DNA of 55,480 nucleotides from Bacillota bacterium (GCA_012727425.1 JAAYHQ010000046.1:1-55480), one strand, 5' to 3'; positions 16,614-27,131 are shown, counted from the first letter of the stretch. Notes: generated by a model not told the origin, from the sequence alone. Numbers and translations are program-made.

Positions 16614-16642
16614 AGTATACCACTAATCTGAAAATGGGTCAA
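16614..16642 (-). promoter_or_regulatory. Sigma-A promoter of infC-rpmI-rplT, inside the end of rluD
   Basis: On the minus strand TTGACC (16642-16637), 17 nt, TATACT (16619-16614). The -35 box lies within the last codons of the rluD-type gene. Confidence 0.75.
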
Positions 16643-17582
16643 GTATGATCTCGTTTTTTTTCGGCCCCCAGCGCTCACCACAATAGCGGATCGCCGTTTC
16701 CAGATCGGCCGGGAGGGGCGCCGCAACTCTCATCTCCTGGCCGGTACGGGGATGCGTAAAACCAAGTCCGGCAGCATGAAGCGCTTGACCGTCGAGCATA
16801 AAGGGTTCCTTCCCCCGGCCGTAAACCGGATCCCCCGCCACCGGATGGCCGATGTACTGGAAATGGACCCGGATCTGATGGGTGCGTCCGGTATGAAGCC
16901 GGACCCACACCAAGGTATAGGGTCCGAACACGGCAAGCACCCGGTAGGAAGTATGGGCGGGTTTCCCCCCCGGGACCACGGCCATCTTCTTGCGGTAAAC
17001 CGGATGGCGGCCAATAGGTGCATTAATCTCCCCTTCCGGCGTCGCCAACGTACCATGGACTAAAGCCAGATAAATACGGATCATTTGGCCCGCCTTTAAC
17101 TGAGTAGCCAAACCCAGATGGGTAAAGTCATTTTTCGCCACCACCAACGCGCCAGTCGTATCCTTGTCTAACCGGTGCACGATCCCCGGCCGCAGCACCC
17201 CCCCGATCCCGGACAGATCCTGACAGTGTTTGAGCAGAGCATTGACCAAAGTACCACTGGGGTTGCCCGCCGCCGGATGGACAACCATCCCCCGGGGTTT
17301 GTTCACCACGATTAAATCCCCGTCTTCATAGAGGACCGTCAGCGGCAGATCCTCCGCTTCCACCGCCAGCGGCTGGGGTTCTTCCCAATCGACTTCGATC
17401 ACGTCGCCCGCCTGCAGACGGTAACTGGGCTTAACCGGTAAGGACGCCACTTTGACCTTGCCGTTTTTTAATAATTTTTGCGCAAAAGCCCGCGAAGGAA
17501 TCGGCTCGACCTGAGCCAGAAAGGCATCAACCCTGATTCCCTCCTCCTCCGGACTAACTGTGAAGCGGAGAAGAGGCACCAT
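16623..17582 (-). CDS. RluD-family ribosomal large-subunit pseudouridine synthase
   Basis: An S4 RNA-binding domain (about residues 12-70) is followed by the RluA/RluD catalytic domain. The motif HRLDKDTTG holds the catalytic Asp, with NKPRGMVVHPAAGN before it and RTHQIRVH after it. It converts uridine to pseudouridine in 23S rRNA; Firmicutes carry several of these, so the target is unsure. ATG 17582 has AAGGG 6 nt upstream; ATG 17588 is the alternative. Its start overlaps the end of lgt by 29 bases, and it follows lspA and lgt in an operon-like order. Confidence 0.93.
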   Translation of the reverse strand: MVPLLRFTVSPEEEGIRVDAFLAQVEPIPSRAFAQKLLKNGKVKVASLPVKPSYRLQAGDVIEVDWEEPQPLAVEAEDLPLTVLYEDGDLIVVNKPRGMVVHPAAGNPSGTLVNALLKHCQDLSGIGGVLRPGIVHRLDKDTTGALVVAKNDFTHLGLATQLKAGQMIRIYLALVHGTLATPEGEINAPIGRHPVYRKKMAVVPGGKPAHTSYRVLAVFGPYTLVWVRLHTGRTHQIRVHFQYIGHPVAGDPVYGRGKEPFMLDGQALHAAGLGFTHPRTGQEMRVAAPLPADLETAIRYCGERWGPKKNEIILDPFSD

Positions 17583-18345
17583 GCTCATCCCTTGTCTCTT
17601 TTTTCAAACGGACCAAAATGTAGACCAGGACAACCAGCCCAATGCCCAACGAAAAGACCTGCGTTGTCCGGAGCCAGCCAAAGGCCAGGATCTGACTGTC
17701 GCGAAAGAATTCCACCACGGTCCGGGCCAAGCAATAAAGGCCGACATAGAGGCCAAAAATGAACCCGTCAAAGGACCGGCGCTTCCCCTGCCGTACCCGG
17801 CGGTCGTAAACCAGTAACACGGCAAAGATTAACAGATTAACCAGGATTTCATAGATCTGGGTCGGGTGCCGCAAGGTCGGATCGCCGGCGGCACAGGGCA
17901 AGGCCCACGGCCGATTGGACGCAACCCCGTAACAACACCCGCTCAGCAAACAGCCAATCCGTCCCAGACTATGGCCCAACGGAATATAGAGCGCAATCAC
18001 GTCGGCCAGCCGCCAGGTGGCGATCTGTGCCCGTTTCGTATACCAAACCCCCGCCAGGACACCACCGATGACCGCCCCAAAAAAGGAGCCGGTAAAACCG
18101 GAAAAGATCGCCGCCGGATTATGACGATAGGTTTCGAACTCATAAAGCACGTTCACCAGTTTGGCAAAGATTAAACCGCTGATGATCACATAAAGTGCAA
18201 AATCGGTGATCTGTTCAAAAGTGGCAATCCCACGTTGGCGGGCTAAAGAGCCAACCCACCAAAGCCCGCCGACCAAGGCCAGCGCCACCATCAACCCGTA
18301 AGCATAAATGTTAATCCAGCCCAGAGAGAATAAGACAGGATACAT
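17554..18345 (-). CDS. lgt: Prolipoprotein diacylglyceryl transferase
   Basis: Integral membrane enzyme that transfers diacylglycerol from phosphatidylglycerol to the lipobox cysteine, the first step of lipoprotein maturation. 263 residues with about seven hydrophobic segments. It carries the YGLMVALA region and the Lgt signature HSLGRIGCLLSGCCYG. GGAGGATGG lies before the ATG. It follows lspA, the next enzyme of the same pathway, after a 274-nt gap in which I find no convincing gene. Confidence 0.96.
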   Translation of the reverse strand: MYPVLFSLGWINIYAYGLMVALALVGGLWWVGSLARQRGIATFEQITDFALYVIISGLIFAKLVNVLYEFETYRHNPAAIFSGFTGSFFGAVIGGVLAGVWYTKRAQIATWRLADVIALYIPLGHSLGRIGCLLSGCCYGVASNRPWALPCAAGDPTLRHPTQIYEILVNLLIFAVLLVYDRRVRQGKRRSFDGFIFGLYVGLYCLARTVVEFFRDSQILAFGWLRTTQVFSLGIGLVVLVYILVRLKKETRDEHGASSPLHS

Positions 18346-18619
18346 TTGGCCATCCTCCCCCCTCCGCAGAAACTCCCCACTCGTTATGGGTTACGCATCG
18401 CAATTCCTTTTCGCAAAGCTTTGCCGACAACCAACCAAGAGGAGACAAACCGGACTTCCCACTGATCACGAAACCAAGACCTTCCCAATCCAACCTCGCC
18501 CCAACAAAAGCCGGCCCTTTCCCCCAGGGCGCCGGGGGCATCTGGCCGGTGGCTTCCCGTTTTCCCTACAGTTTCCACACACGGCCTCGGGCGCAAATGG
18601 GACCGGACGCGAGGGTAAT

Positions 18620-19072
18620 CTACTCTTTAAGCCGTGCGATACTGAAAAAGAGAAACAAGGCACCGATAAAGATGACCGTGTCCGCCAGGTTAAAAAGGGG
18701 GAAATTGTCCAACGGCCAAAAATCAAGGTCAATAAAGTCAATGACCTGCCCCCCATTCCATAGCCGGTCGATTAAATTCCCCGCCGCCCCACCCAAACAT
18801 AAAGCCAGACCAAACCGGAAAGGGGTGGGATACTGTGCAATCTCCTTCCGGAACAGATAGACGAGGAAAAAAAGGACCAACGGCAACACCGTCAAAAAAA
18901 AGGTGCGGTGGGACAAGATCCCAAAGGCGGCTCCCGGGTTGTTGATGCGCGTAAAAGAGAGAACCCCGGGGATAACCGTTATGGTCTGGTGGAGAGGCAA
19001 CCCTTGTCGCACCAGTGCCTTGGTCAATTGGTCCACACCGATTATTATGGCAAAAACAATATAATAAAACAA
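18620..19072 (-). CDS. lspA: Lipoprotein signal peptidase (signal peptidase II)
   Basis: 150 residues, four membrane helices. The catalytic aspartates are Asp102 in GNLIDR and Asp131 in FNLADT, with the family motif FTRINNPGAAFGIL upstream. It removes signal peptides from lipid-modified prolipoproteins. Translation starts at TTG 19072 behind GGAGGATG. It lies downstream of polC and upstream of lgt, so both lipoprotein-processing enzymes are together. Confidence 0.96.
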   Translation of the reverse strand: MFYYIVFAIIIGVDQLTKALVRQGLPLHQTITVIPGVLSFTRINNPGAAFGILSHRTFFLTVLPLVLFFLVYLFRKEIAQYPTPFRFGLALCLGGAAGNLIDRLWNGGQVIDFIDLDFWPLDNFPLFNLADTVIFIGALFLFFSIARLKE

Positions 19073-19195
19073 GCTTCATCCTCCAAAACCTGTTCCTTAT
19101 CATTAAACCATAAATCGCGCCACCGGCCAACCATCCGGAAAAATCTCTTGTCGATTTTGGAATACCATTCACCCGCGGCAAAGATTTGCCACGGC

Positions 19196-22100
19196 CTAAA
19201 ACAGGGTCAACTGGTTCGTCGCGGGTAAGCCCTTGAGACACCCTTGCCGCGACAGCACCTCAATCACGGCAGATGACAACCGGGCCCGGGTTTTGAGATC
19301 CTCCACTGAACAGAACTTACCCTCTTCACGGGCTTCCACCAGAGTTCGGGCCGCCGCCTCCCCTAGACCCTGAATCGTGGTCAGCGGCAGCAGTAGGCCG
19401 TGGGGCGTGATTAAAAAGCGGGCCGCATCGGAACGGTACAGATCAACCGGGAGAAAGCGGATACCGCGCAGCATGGCCTCGTGGGCCACTTCCATCGTGG
19501 CGTACAGCCCTTTCTCTTTGGCCGTCATCTCATTGCCCTTTGCCTTCAGTTCCTTCATCTTTTCTTTCACGTGCTCCGGTCCGCCCAACGCCATTTCGGC
19601 ATCGAAATCACTGCAGCGGATGGTGAAAAACGCCGCATAAAAGGCTTCCGGGTAGTGGACCTTGAAATAGGCAATCCGGAACCCCATCATCACATAGGCC
19701 ACCGCATGGGCCTTGGGAAACAGATACCGGATCTTCAAACAAGAGTCGATATACCACTGGGGGACGCCATGCTCCTTCATCAACTGAATGTCGTCCGCAT
19801 CCAAACCGCGCCCTTTCCGTACCTTCTCCATGATCGTAAATGCGGCCTTTGGCGGCAAACCCCGGTAGATCAGATCGTTCATAATCTTATCCCGGGTTGA
19901 AATGACCTCCAACAAAGTGGCTTGTTTGTTTTTGATCAATTCTTGCGCATTCCCCAACCACACATTGGTACCGTGGGAGAGGCCGGAGATATAGACCAAC
20001 TCGGCAAAGGTTTTCGGTTTGGTCTCTTCCAACATTTGCCGGGCAAACTCCGTTCCAAACTCGGGGATCCCCAGGGTGCCCAGGTCAAACCCTAAATCCT
20101 CCGGACTCACCCCCAAAGGTTCCGCCGAAGAGAACAGTTTCATTGTTGCCGGGTCATCAAAGGGCACCGTCTTAGGGTCAACGCCGGTTAAATCCTGGAG
20201 CATCCGGATGACGGTGGGATCGTCATGGCCGAGAATATCCAGCTTAACGAGGCGCCCCTCCAAAGCACCGTGGTAGTCAAAATGGGTGGTGATCCATTCG
20301 GCCGTATGGTCGTTGGCCGGATACTGGACGGGCGTAAAGTTATAAATCTCTTGCCCCGCCGGCACCACAATCATTCCGCCCGGATGTTGTCCGCTGGAAC
20401 GGCGCACACCGGTACACCCCTGGACTAACCGGTTGACCTCGGCCTGTCTTAACTCCAGCCCCTGCTCTTCGATATAACCGCGGACAAATCCGAAGGCTGT
20501 CTTCTCGGCCAACCCGGTGATTGTCCCCGCCCGGAAGACATTGCCTTTGCCGAACAACTCTTCGGTATAACGGAGGACCACCGGCTGGTAATCACCGGAG
20601 AAATTTAGGTCGATATCCGGCTCCTTATCCCCTTCAAACCCCATAAAGGTGGCAAAGGGAATATCCTGCCCGTCCTTGCACAAAGCCGCGCCGCACCGGG
20701 GGCAGGCTTTATCCGGAAGGTCGAAACCCGAACCGATGGCCCCCGTCGCCATAAATTCGGTATGGTAGCACTCGGCACAGCGGTAATGGGCAGGTAAGGG
20801 ATTAACCTCCGTAATCCCGCACATGGTGGCCACAAAGGAGGAACCGACCGAGCCCCGGGAGCCCACCAGATAACCGTCGTCCAACGACTTTTTCACCAGT
20901 TTGGCGGCGATCAGATACAAGCTGGCGTAACCGTGACCAATGATACTTTTCAGTTCCAGTTCGAGACGGTCCACCACCTCCGGCGGCAGCGGGGAGCCGT
21001 AAAGCTCCTCCGCCCGGTGGTAAGCCATGTTTCGGATCGCTTCATCCGCCCCGGGAATTTGCGGGGGGCAAAACTCATCGGGCACCGGTTTAACCGTGTC
21101 GATCTGGGCCGCGACCAGTTGCGGATTGGCGATCACCACCTGCCGGGCCAGTTCCTCGCCCAAATACGCGAATTCGGCCAACATCTCCTCGGTCGTCCGC
21201 AAGTACAAAGGAGGTTGCTGGTCGGCGTCGTCATACCCTTGCCCGGCCAATAAAATACGGCGGAAGATGGCATCATGGGGTCGAAGAAAGTGAACATCAC
21301 CAGTGGCCACCACCGGTTTGTTCAATTCCGCACCCAACCGGCAGATCTGCTCGTTCAAAGCCATCAATTGCTCACGGGTGAGCCGTCCTTCGCGGATTAA
21401 AAAATCATTGTTCGCCAAGGGCTGAATCTCGAAATAATCATAGAAAGAGGCAATCTCCCGGACTTTACGTTCGTCGACACCATTGAGGAGCGCAGAAAAA
21501 AGCTCCCCGGCTTCACAGGCGGAACCCACAAGCAAGCCCTCCCGGTACTTGGACAACAGAGAACGAGGGATCCGGGGGTGGCGGTGAAAATGTTCGAGAT
21601 GGGAAACCGAGACCAACCGGTACAGATTCCGCAGGCCGGTTTGGTTTTTGACCAAAAGCACAATATGATAGGGGTGTAAATTCTCCACCCGCTGTTCATG
21701 GACCAAAGTGTTAAGCTCCGCCCAACCGGTCAGACCGCGCTCTTTGCAAAGTATCAGCGCCTTTTCGAGAATCCGCCAGGTGGTCTGGGCGTCATCCCCC
21801 GCCCGGTGGTGTTGCTCCTGGATAATACCATGTTCCTTCGCGACCGCGTCCAAACGGTGGCTCTTCAGATGGGGCCAGAGCGCCCGGCTGAGGGCCAACG
21901 TATCGACCACCGGCGGGTTAAACTCCGCGCGGAGATGTTTTCTGATCTTTTCCCGGAGAAAACCGTAATCAAACTTGGCATTATGGGCCACAAAAACCGC
22001 ATCACCCACAAAAGTCAAAAACTCAGCCAAGACCTCCGCCGGGGCCGCCGCGTCCTTGACCATCTCATCGGTAATCCCAGTCAGTTGTTGGATCTTGTAT

Positions 22101-23461
22101 GGTACTGGCCGCTGCGGCCGGACCAGCCGGGTGAAGGTGGCCGTCACCACCCCGTTGACAATCTTAACCGCTCCGATCTCTAAAAGTTCATTCCACGCGG
22201 GATTGAAACCGGTGGTTTCAATATCGACCACTACGATCGGCCGCTCTTCAAAAGAAAAAGCGGGCGCCGCAGTGACGATCGGTTCCTGGTCGTTGACCAA
22301 GTAACCTTCCATGCCATAGATAATCTTGATCCCATATTTCTTGCCCAAGCGGGCCGCTTCGGGGAATGCATAAACCACTCCGTGGTCGGTCACGGCCAGT
22401 GCTTCATGGCCCCAGTCAGCGGCCATCTTGATCGCTTTTTCCAGTTCAACGATGCTGTCCATTGCCGACATCTTTGTATGCAGATGCAACTCAATCCGTT
22501 TCTCGGCCGCTTCATCACTCAACTGCGGGCTGGGCGCGACCTGGATACTCCGGGCCAACAAGATCGTTTCTTTGGCATACTCATCATACTGCAGATTCCC
22601 TTTAACCCGCAACCACATTCCCGGCTTCACCTGGTCGGCCGGATCTTGTTTGCTGGTGGCAAAGGCCTTTACCGAGATGGAGTCGGAATAATCGGTTAGA
22701 TCAAAGAGGAGCAGGTTGCGGCCGGATTTCAAAGTCCGGACCTCCGCCTTTAAAACCTCCCCCTCGACCACCACCGTCTCCATCTCGGGTGATACGGTGT
22801 CAATTGGGACCGGCTCTTCGTTAATCTTCCGCCCCAACAGTACCGCACCGGTCCCCGGCGCCTTGGAGGGCGCCGCCGTTTCCAGTTCCGGAATGACCGG
22901 TTCGGAAAAATATTCGGGCGGAGCCGGTGGTTCCACCGGTTCCTCCTCAATCTCATAATTGAGTTTGTAACCCCTACCATCCAGCGGCGGCAAACTGGCC
23001 AGTATTTTATTCTCCCGTGGCCGGATGTAATCCACCGCCAACGGTGAATTGACCCGCAGGGTGAGCCGGTTGGTCTCCCGGTCCAAAAGCAGCGGTGGTG
23101 ATGCCAACCAGGCAAAAACCGACGGAAAGCGCTCTTTCAGTACGGCGCTCAGTACTTCTTCTGTCACTCTTCCCCCGGATGCGGGTTTGTCTTGGGTGGA
23201 CGCCGGAACGATCTCCACGCGGCATTTGGCGTTGAGAAGTCCGGAAAACTGCGCGGCCAAACGGGCTTGGGCCTGCTCGTCCCAACCGCCGGGCGTCTTC
23301 AGACGCACAAACACCTCTTGCGCTTCACAGTCGACAATGATCTGTTCAATTGCGGTCTCCACCAGCCACCGCGGTTCTGGAAAGAAAAGGGAGATCTGAT
23401 CAATCCCCCTTAGCTCCGCTAAAGTCTTTGCTTCCGGTACAATCCGATACTCTTTTGCCAT
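19196..23461 (-). CDS. polC: DNA polymerase III alpha subunit, PolC type
   Basis: About 1421 residues, close to the 1437 of Bacillus PolC. Order: N-terminal domain, OB fold (about 230-310, VEGEVLKAEVRTLKSGR), first part of the PHP domain (IELHLHTKMSAMD, about 323), an inserted DEDD 3'-5' exonuclease (VVDIETTGFNP near 415, VAHNAKFDYGF), the rest of PHP, then a polymerase core. The core has a four-Cys zinc site (CAECYHT...CPRCGAALC) and the catalytic DIDLNFSGDY. This is the leading-strand replicase of Firmicutes, with built-in proofreading. ATG 23461 follows GGAGG; an earlier GTG overlaps that ribosome site. It is the end of the proS-linked run. Confidence 0.97.
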   Translation of the reverse strand: MAKEYRIVPEAKTLAELRGIDQISLFFPEPRWLVETAIEQIIVDCEAQEVFVRLKTPGGWDEQAQARLAAQFSGLLNAKCRVEIVPASTQDKPASGGRVTEEVLSAVLKERFPSVFAWLASPPLLLDRETNRLTLRVNSPLAVDYIRPRENKILASLPPLDGRGYKLNYEIEEEPVEPPAPPEYFSEPVIPELETAAPSKAPGTGAVLLGRKINEEPVPIDTVSPEMETVVVEGEVLKAEVRTLKSGRNLLLFDLTDYSDSISVKAFATSKQDPADQVKPGMWLRVKGNLQYDEYAKETILLARSIQVAPSPQLSDEAAEKRIELHLHTKMSAMDSIVELEKAIKMAADWGHEALAVTDHGVVYAFPEAARLGKKYGIKIIYGMEGYLVNDQEPIVTAAPAFSFEERPIVVVDIETTGFNPAWNELLEIGAVKIVNGVVTATFTRLVRPQRPVPYKIQQLTGITDEMVKDAAAPAEVLAEFLTFVGDAVFVAHNAKFDYGFLREKIRKHLRAEFNPPVVDTLALSRALWPHLKSHRLDAVAKEHGIIQEQHHRAGDDAQTTWRILEKALILCKERGLTGWAELNTLVHEQRVENLHPYHIVLLVKNQTGLRNLYRLVSVSHLEHFHRHPRIPRSLLSKYREGLLVGSACEAGELFSALLNGVDERKVREIASFYDYFEIQPLANNDFLIREGRLTREQLMALNEQICRLGAELNKPVVATGDVHFLRPHDAIFRRILLAGQGYDDADQQPPLYLRTTEEMLAEFAYLGEELARQVVIANPQLVAAQIDTVKPVPDEFCPPQIPGADEAIRNMAYHRAEELYGSPLPPEVVDRLELELKSIIGHGYASLYLIAAKLVKKSLDDGYLVGSRGSVGSSFVATMCGITEVNPLPAHYRCAECYHTEFMATGAIGSGFDLPDKACPRCGAALCKDGQDIPFATFMGFEGDKEPDIDLNFSGDYQPVVLRYTEELFGKGNVFRAGTITGLAEKTAFGFVRGYIEEQGLELRQAEVNRLVQGCTGVRRSSGQHPGGMIVVPAGQEIYNFTPVQYPANDHTAEWITTHFDYHGALEGRLVKLDILGHDDPTVIRMLQDLTGVDPKTVPFDDPATMKLFSSAEPLGVSPEDLGFDLGTLGIPEFGTEFARQMLEETKPKTFAELVYISGLSHGTNVWLGNAQELIKNKQATLLEVISTRDKIMNDLIYRGLPPKAAFTIMEKVRKGRGLDADDIQLMKEHGVPQWYIDSCLKIRYLFPKAHAVAYVMMGFRIAYFKVHYPEAFYAAFFTIRCSDFDAEMALGGPEHVKEKMKELKAKGNEMTAKEKGLYATMEVAHEAMLRGIRFLPVDLYRSDAARFLITPHGLLLPLTTIQGLGEAAARTLVEAREEGKFCSVEDLKTRARLSSAVIEVLSRQGCLKGLPATNQLTLF

Positions 23462-23514
23462 TATAACCTCCACCGGTAATCGTTGATGACTCTTTTCCCC
23501 GCTTTGTTGAGCCA

Positions 23515-23545
23515 GTGGTCGCCCGGCGGGCGACCACCTTTTTTC
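23515..23545 (+). terminator. Strong GC-rich hairpin with T-run only on the + strand
   Basis: GTGGTCGCCC (23515-23524), loop GGC, GGGCGACCAC (23528-23537), then CTTTTTTC. As a terminator it points against the operon. On the coding (minus) strand the hairpin sits between the glycosyltransferase stop and polC without a following T-run, so it could instead be an mRNA processing or stability element. No + strand gene is nearby. Confidence 0.5.
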
Positions 23546-23554
23546 AACGGAAAA

Positions 23555-24193
23555 TTACTGCGGTTTAACCGTAACCATCGCGCGGAGAATCTGCCAGTAC
23601 ATCCGCATCCGCGCAGCCACCCCCCGCGCCAGGCCGAGCTTCTCCTCTTTCATCACTTGGCTTAAGTGCGGCAGATCAACCCAGACCACTTTATACCGGT
23701 TAATCTGGGCCAAACGATTCATCACCACTTCGAAACCATATCCGCTCTGCGCCAATTCGGGATGGGCAACCAGTAACTCCCGCCGGATCGCCCGCTGCCC
23801 ATTGAGCTTTGGAGCCATATGTTGAGACAGATCCGTCGCCAGCCGTCCTTCAGTAAAACAACCAATCGTCATCATCGCCTGTTGGGTAAAGATAGGCGCC
23901 AGCAGACTCTTCACATGCTGAGGGGTTAACCCGATCAGGTCGGCGTCAAGGAGGAGAATCACTTCCGCCGTGGTCGCCGCAACCCCGGCCATGACCGCTG
24001 CCCCTTTCCCCCGGTTCTCCGGAAATTCAATGACCGTGGCCCCCATTCTGCTGGCCACCGCCGCGGTCTGGTCGGTCGAGCCGTCACTAACCACAATCAC
24101 CTGGGACAATCCGGGGCATTCCCGGAGCGGCGTCAAGACCCGGCCAATGTTTTTGGCCTCATTATAGGCGGGAATAACGGCTGCAATCTTCAT
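23555..24193 (-). CDS. Family 2 glycosyltransferase
   Basis: About 212 residues with a GT-A fold: IAAVIPAYNEAKNIGRV at the start, VVSDGSTDQT, the nucleotide-sugar loop ENRGKGAAVMAG, and a DxD-like metal motif in LLLDADLIG. It is similar to dolichyl-phosphate mannose synthases and glucosyl-3-phosphoglycerate synthases, without a membrane domain. Donor and acceptor cannot be named. ATG 24193 has AAGGTG 8 nt upstream; the longer frame upstream overlaps proS and looks spurious. It sits between proS and polC, an unusual guest in that order. Confidence 0.82.
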   Translation of the reverse strand: MKIAAVIPAYNEAKNIGRVLTPLRECPGLSQVIVVSDGSTDQTAAVASRMGATVIEFPENRGKGAAVMAGVAATTAEVILLLDADLIGLTPQHVKSLLAPIFTQQAMMTIGCFTEGRLATDLSQHMAPKLNGQRAIRRELLVAHPELAQSGYGFEVVMNRLAQINRYKVVWVDLPHLSQVMKEEKLGLARGVAARMRMYWQILRAMVTVKPQ

Positions 24194-24240
24194 TCTCATC
24201 ACCTTGGCTTTCCAAACCAGCCGGATTTCATGCTGGTGTG

Positions 24241-25953
24241 CTAAACACCAGCCGGATCCTGCTCTTTTAAGTAGGCTAAAACCCGGGCCGTAACCTCCGC
24301 CAGCGGCCACCGGAAATCTTCTCCGGTCATCCGGACCTTCACTTCCACCTCACCCTGGGCCAAACTCTTCGGCCCAACCGTTAAGCGAAGGGGGATTCCA
24401 ATCAAATCGGCGTCTTTAAATTTAACCCCGGGACGCTCATCACGGTCATCAAAGAGCACTTCCACCCCGGCCGCCATAAGTTCCTGGTAGATCTGTTCCG
24501 CCGCCGCTTTCTGTTCTTCACCCAAGGCCAAAATAATGACCTGGAAAGGAGCGATCGGCAACGGCCACTTGATCCCGTCTTCATCGTTATTCTGTTCAAT
24601 CGCCGCGGCCATCATGCGGGTGATGCCAATCCCATAACAACCCATGATAAAGGGTTTTTCAATACCGTCCTCATCCCGGAAGGTGGCATTCATGGCCGCA
24701 CTATACTTGGTCCCCAGTTTGAAGATGTGACCGACTTCCACTCCTCGGGTCTCCTGTAGCGGCTGCCCGCAATGGACACAGGGATCACCAGCCTTCGCCA
24801 ACCGCAGATCGGCAAAGGTGTCCACGGTAAAATCCCGTTCCAAGTTAACATTAAGCAGATGGAAGTCTTGCGCGTTGGCGCCGCACACCGCGTTCTTCAT
24901 GGCCTTAATCCGGTGGTCGGCCAAGACCTTGACGCCCTTCTCCTTTAACCCGACCGGTCCCACGTAACCAACGGGTAACCCCAACTGCTCAGCGATCTCT
25001 TCCGGTGGAGCCAACCAGTAAGGCTGATTCAGTAAATTCCCCAGTTTGATCTCGTTCAGATCATCGTCCCCCCGGACCAGAACGGCAATGAACTCCGTCT
25101 CGGTCTTGTAAAAGAGGGTTTTGATCAGTTTTTCTGGTGCGACCTGGAGAAAAGCCGTCACTTCCGCCACCGTTGCCTGGCCGGGCGTGGCGACCTTCTC
25201 CACCTCCAGCAGCGGTTCGCCCGCCGTCGCCGGCAAGGCGGCCGTGGCCTTTTCATTATTCGCCGCGTAGTTGCAGGCTTCACAGTAAAGGATCACCGCT
25301 TCCCCCGCCGGAGCGAGCACCATAAACTCATGGCTCACATCGCCGCCGATGGCCCCCGAGTCGGCTTCCACCGCCCGGAACTTCAAGCCGCAGCGGGTAA
25401 GGATCCGTTCGTAAGCCTCATACATCGCCTCATAGCTCCGGTTTAACCCTTCCTCATCCCGGTCGAAAGAGTAGAGATCCTTCATGATAAACTCCCGGGC
25501 CCGCATCACCCCAAAACGCGGCCGGATCTCATCCCGGTATTTGTTTTGGATCTGATAGATCCGCAGGGGCAGATCCCGGTAGGAACGGACCTCGTTCTTC
25601 AGCAAAGTGGTGATCATCTCTTCGTGGGTGGGGCCTAAACAGAAATCCCGTCCATGGCGGTCCCTCAGACGGAACATCTCATCGCCATAAACGTTCCACC
25701 GCCCGGTCTGGTGCCAAATCTCGGCCGGTTGCACAATCGGGAGGAGAACCTGTATCCCTCCCGCCCGGTCCATCTCTTCTTCGACGATCCGGATGATCTT
25801 CTTCAACACCCGGTGGGCCAAGGGTAAAAAGCTGTATATCCCCGCAGCGGCTTTCCGGATCAAGCCGGCCCGCAACATCAATTTGTGGCTGTCCAACTCC
25901 GCTTCGGAAGGAATCTCCCGCAGGGTTGGGATATAGTACTGGGTGTATCTCAT
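24241..25953 (-). CDS. proS: Prolyl-tRNA synthetase (bacterial type with editing domain)
   Basis: 570 residues. The class II catalytic core has [20 protein letters not shown], the motif 2 region with [21 protein letters not shown] (seen in part), and [13 protein letters not shown] near residue 440. An INS/YbaK-like editing domain (about 225-390) lies between motifs 2 and 3 and clears mischarged Ala-tRNAPro. The C-terminal anticodon-binding domain ends the protein. The start codon ATG overlaps the ispG stop by 4 bases (ATGA), so the two are translationally coupled. I saw no T-box leader. Confidence 0.97.
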   Translation of the reverse strand: MRYTQYYIPTLREIPSEAELDSHKLMLRAGLIRKAAAGIYSFLPLAHRVLKKIIRIVEEEMDRAGGIQVLLPIVQPAEIWHQTGRWNVYGDEMFRLRDRHGRDFCLGPTHEEMITTLLKNEVRSYRDLPLRIYQIQNKYRDEIRPRFGVMRAREFIMKDLYSFDRDEEGLNRSYEAMYEAYERILTRCGLKFRAVEADSGAIGGDVSHEFMVLAPAGEAVILYCEACNYAANNEKATAALPATAGEPLLEVEKVATPGQATVAEVTAFLQVAPEKLIKTLFYKTETEFIAVLVRGDDDLNEIKLGNLLNQPYWLAPPEEIAEQLGLPVGYVGPVGLKEKGVKVLADHRIKAMKNAVCGANAQDFHLLNVNLERDFTVDTFADLRLAKAGDPCVHCGQPLQETRGVEVGHIFKLGTKYSAAMNATFRDEDGIEKPFIMGCYGIGITRMMAAAIEQNNDEDGIKWPLPIAPFQVIILALGEEQKAAAEQIYQELMAAGVEVLFDDRDERPGVKFKDADLIGIPLRLTVGPKSLAQGEVEVKVRMTGEDFRWPLAEVTARVLAYLKEQDPAGV

Positions 25954-27089
25954 GATTTACCTCCTTCTTCATCCACAATTTCCTCAAGCCGGAAAGTGGC
26001 CCGGTTAAACTTCAAATTCACCCCATATTTTTCTCGGATCAACTGTGCCAGCTCCTCGGCAAAGGCCGGTAGGAGCCGGGCTTGTTTCTCCTTGCGAAGG
26101 ATTTCGCCGTTCCGGAAGATCAATCCTGCTTCTTTACCTCCGGCAATCCCCAAATCCGCCCGGGCCGCTTCCCCCGGACCGTTCACCACACACCCCATCA
26201 CCGCCAAATGCAAGGGGTAAGGCAGATCCCGGACCAGTTCCTCCACTCCTTCGACCAACTGTTCCAAACCAATCTGACAGCGCCCGCAGGTCGGACAGGC
26301 CACCACCACCGGACCGCGTTCCCGTAAACGGAGAGCTTTTAGAATCTCGTAGGCCGCCGTCACTTCATGCCGCGGGTCGCCGGTCAAGGAAACCCGGATC
26401 GTATCACCGATCCCTTGGTTCAGCAAAATCCCCAGTCCGACCGCAGACTTGATCGTCCCCCGCCACCGGATGCCCGCTTCGGTGACTCCCAAATGGAGGG
26501 GAAAATCCCACCGCTCAGCAAAGGCCTGATTAACTTCGATCGTTTCGACAACATCCGATGATTTCAATGAAACCACAATCTGGTCGAAGCCGTCCGCCGT
26601 CACCAGAGCCAATTGGTCCTCCACACTAGCCAACATCGCCTGGACCACATCACCCTGGTAGCGCGCCAAATAGTCCCGGTGTAGTGATCCGGCATTGGCC
26701 CCGATCCGCAAGGCCACACCATTGGCCTTGGCGGCCCGGACCACTGTTCTCACCCGGTCGGGTCCGCCAATATTCCCCGGGTTCAAGCGGATCTTGGCCA
26801 CGCCGGCCTCGATCGCCGCCAACGCCAAACGGTAATCAAAATGAATATCGGCCACCACCGGCAACTTCGCGTGGCGGACGATCTCTTTGAGTTTAACCGC
26901 AGCTTCCTGGTCCGGAACAGCCACCCGAATCAATTCGCAACCGGCCGCCGCCAACGCTTCTATCTGCGCCAAGGTCGCCGCCACCGCCCGGGTGTCGGTG
27001 TTGGTCATCGATTGGACCACAATTGGTGCCCCGCCGCCGATCACCAGGTTGCCCACCCGGACCGGCCGGGTCTTTTTTCTTGCCCTCAT
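25950..27089 (-). CDS. ispG: 4-hydroxy-3-methylbut-2-enyl diphosphate synthase (IspG/GcpE)
   Basis: Penultimate enzyme of the MEP isoprenoid pathway, an iron-sulfur reductase converting MEcPP to HMBPP. The TIM-barrel part has [11 protein letters not shown] and [13 protein letters not shown] (as [12 protein letters not shown]). The C-terminal cluster-binding part has ACPTCGRCQ and [12 protein letters not shown] with the cluster Cys residues. 379 residues, the two-domain bacterial form. Ribosome site AAAAGGGGAA. It is in the same run as dxr and rseP, and its end overlaps proS. Confidence 0.97.
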   Translation of the reverse strand: MRARKKTRPVRVGNLVIGGGAPIVVQSMTNTDTRAVAATLAQIEALAAAGCELIRVAVPDQEAAVKLKEIVRHAKLPVVADIHFDYRLALAAIEAGVAKIRLNPGNIGGPDRVRTVVRAAKANGVALRIGANAGSLHRDYLARYQGDVVQAMLASVEDQLALVTADGFDQIVVSLKSSDVVETIEVNQAFAERWDFPLHLGVTEAGIRWRGTIKSAVGLGILLNQGIGDTIRVSLTGDPRHEVTAAYEILKALRLRERGPVVVACPTCGRCQIGLEQLVEGVEELVRDLPYPLHLAVMGCVVNGPGEAARADLGIAGGKEAGLIFRNGEILRKEKQARLLPAFAEELAQLIREKYGVNLKFNRATFRLEEIVDEEGGKS

Positions 27090-27131
27090 TTGCTTCCCCT
27101 TTTCGTCATTAACACCTATGCAACTAACGTT

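Noticed and set aside
18311-18619. Possible small gene between lspA and lgt
   Set aside because: The frames here are Trp/Gly/Ser-rich, overlap the lgt start and have no ribosome site. I see no feature in this 274-nt gap apart from a short GCAAAGCTTTGC palindrome.
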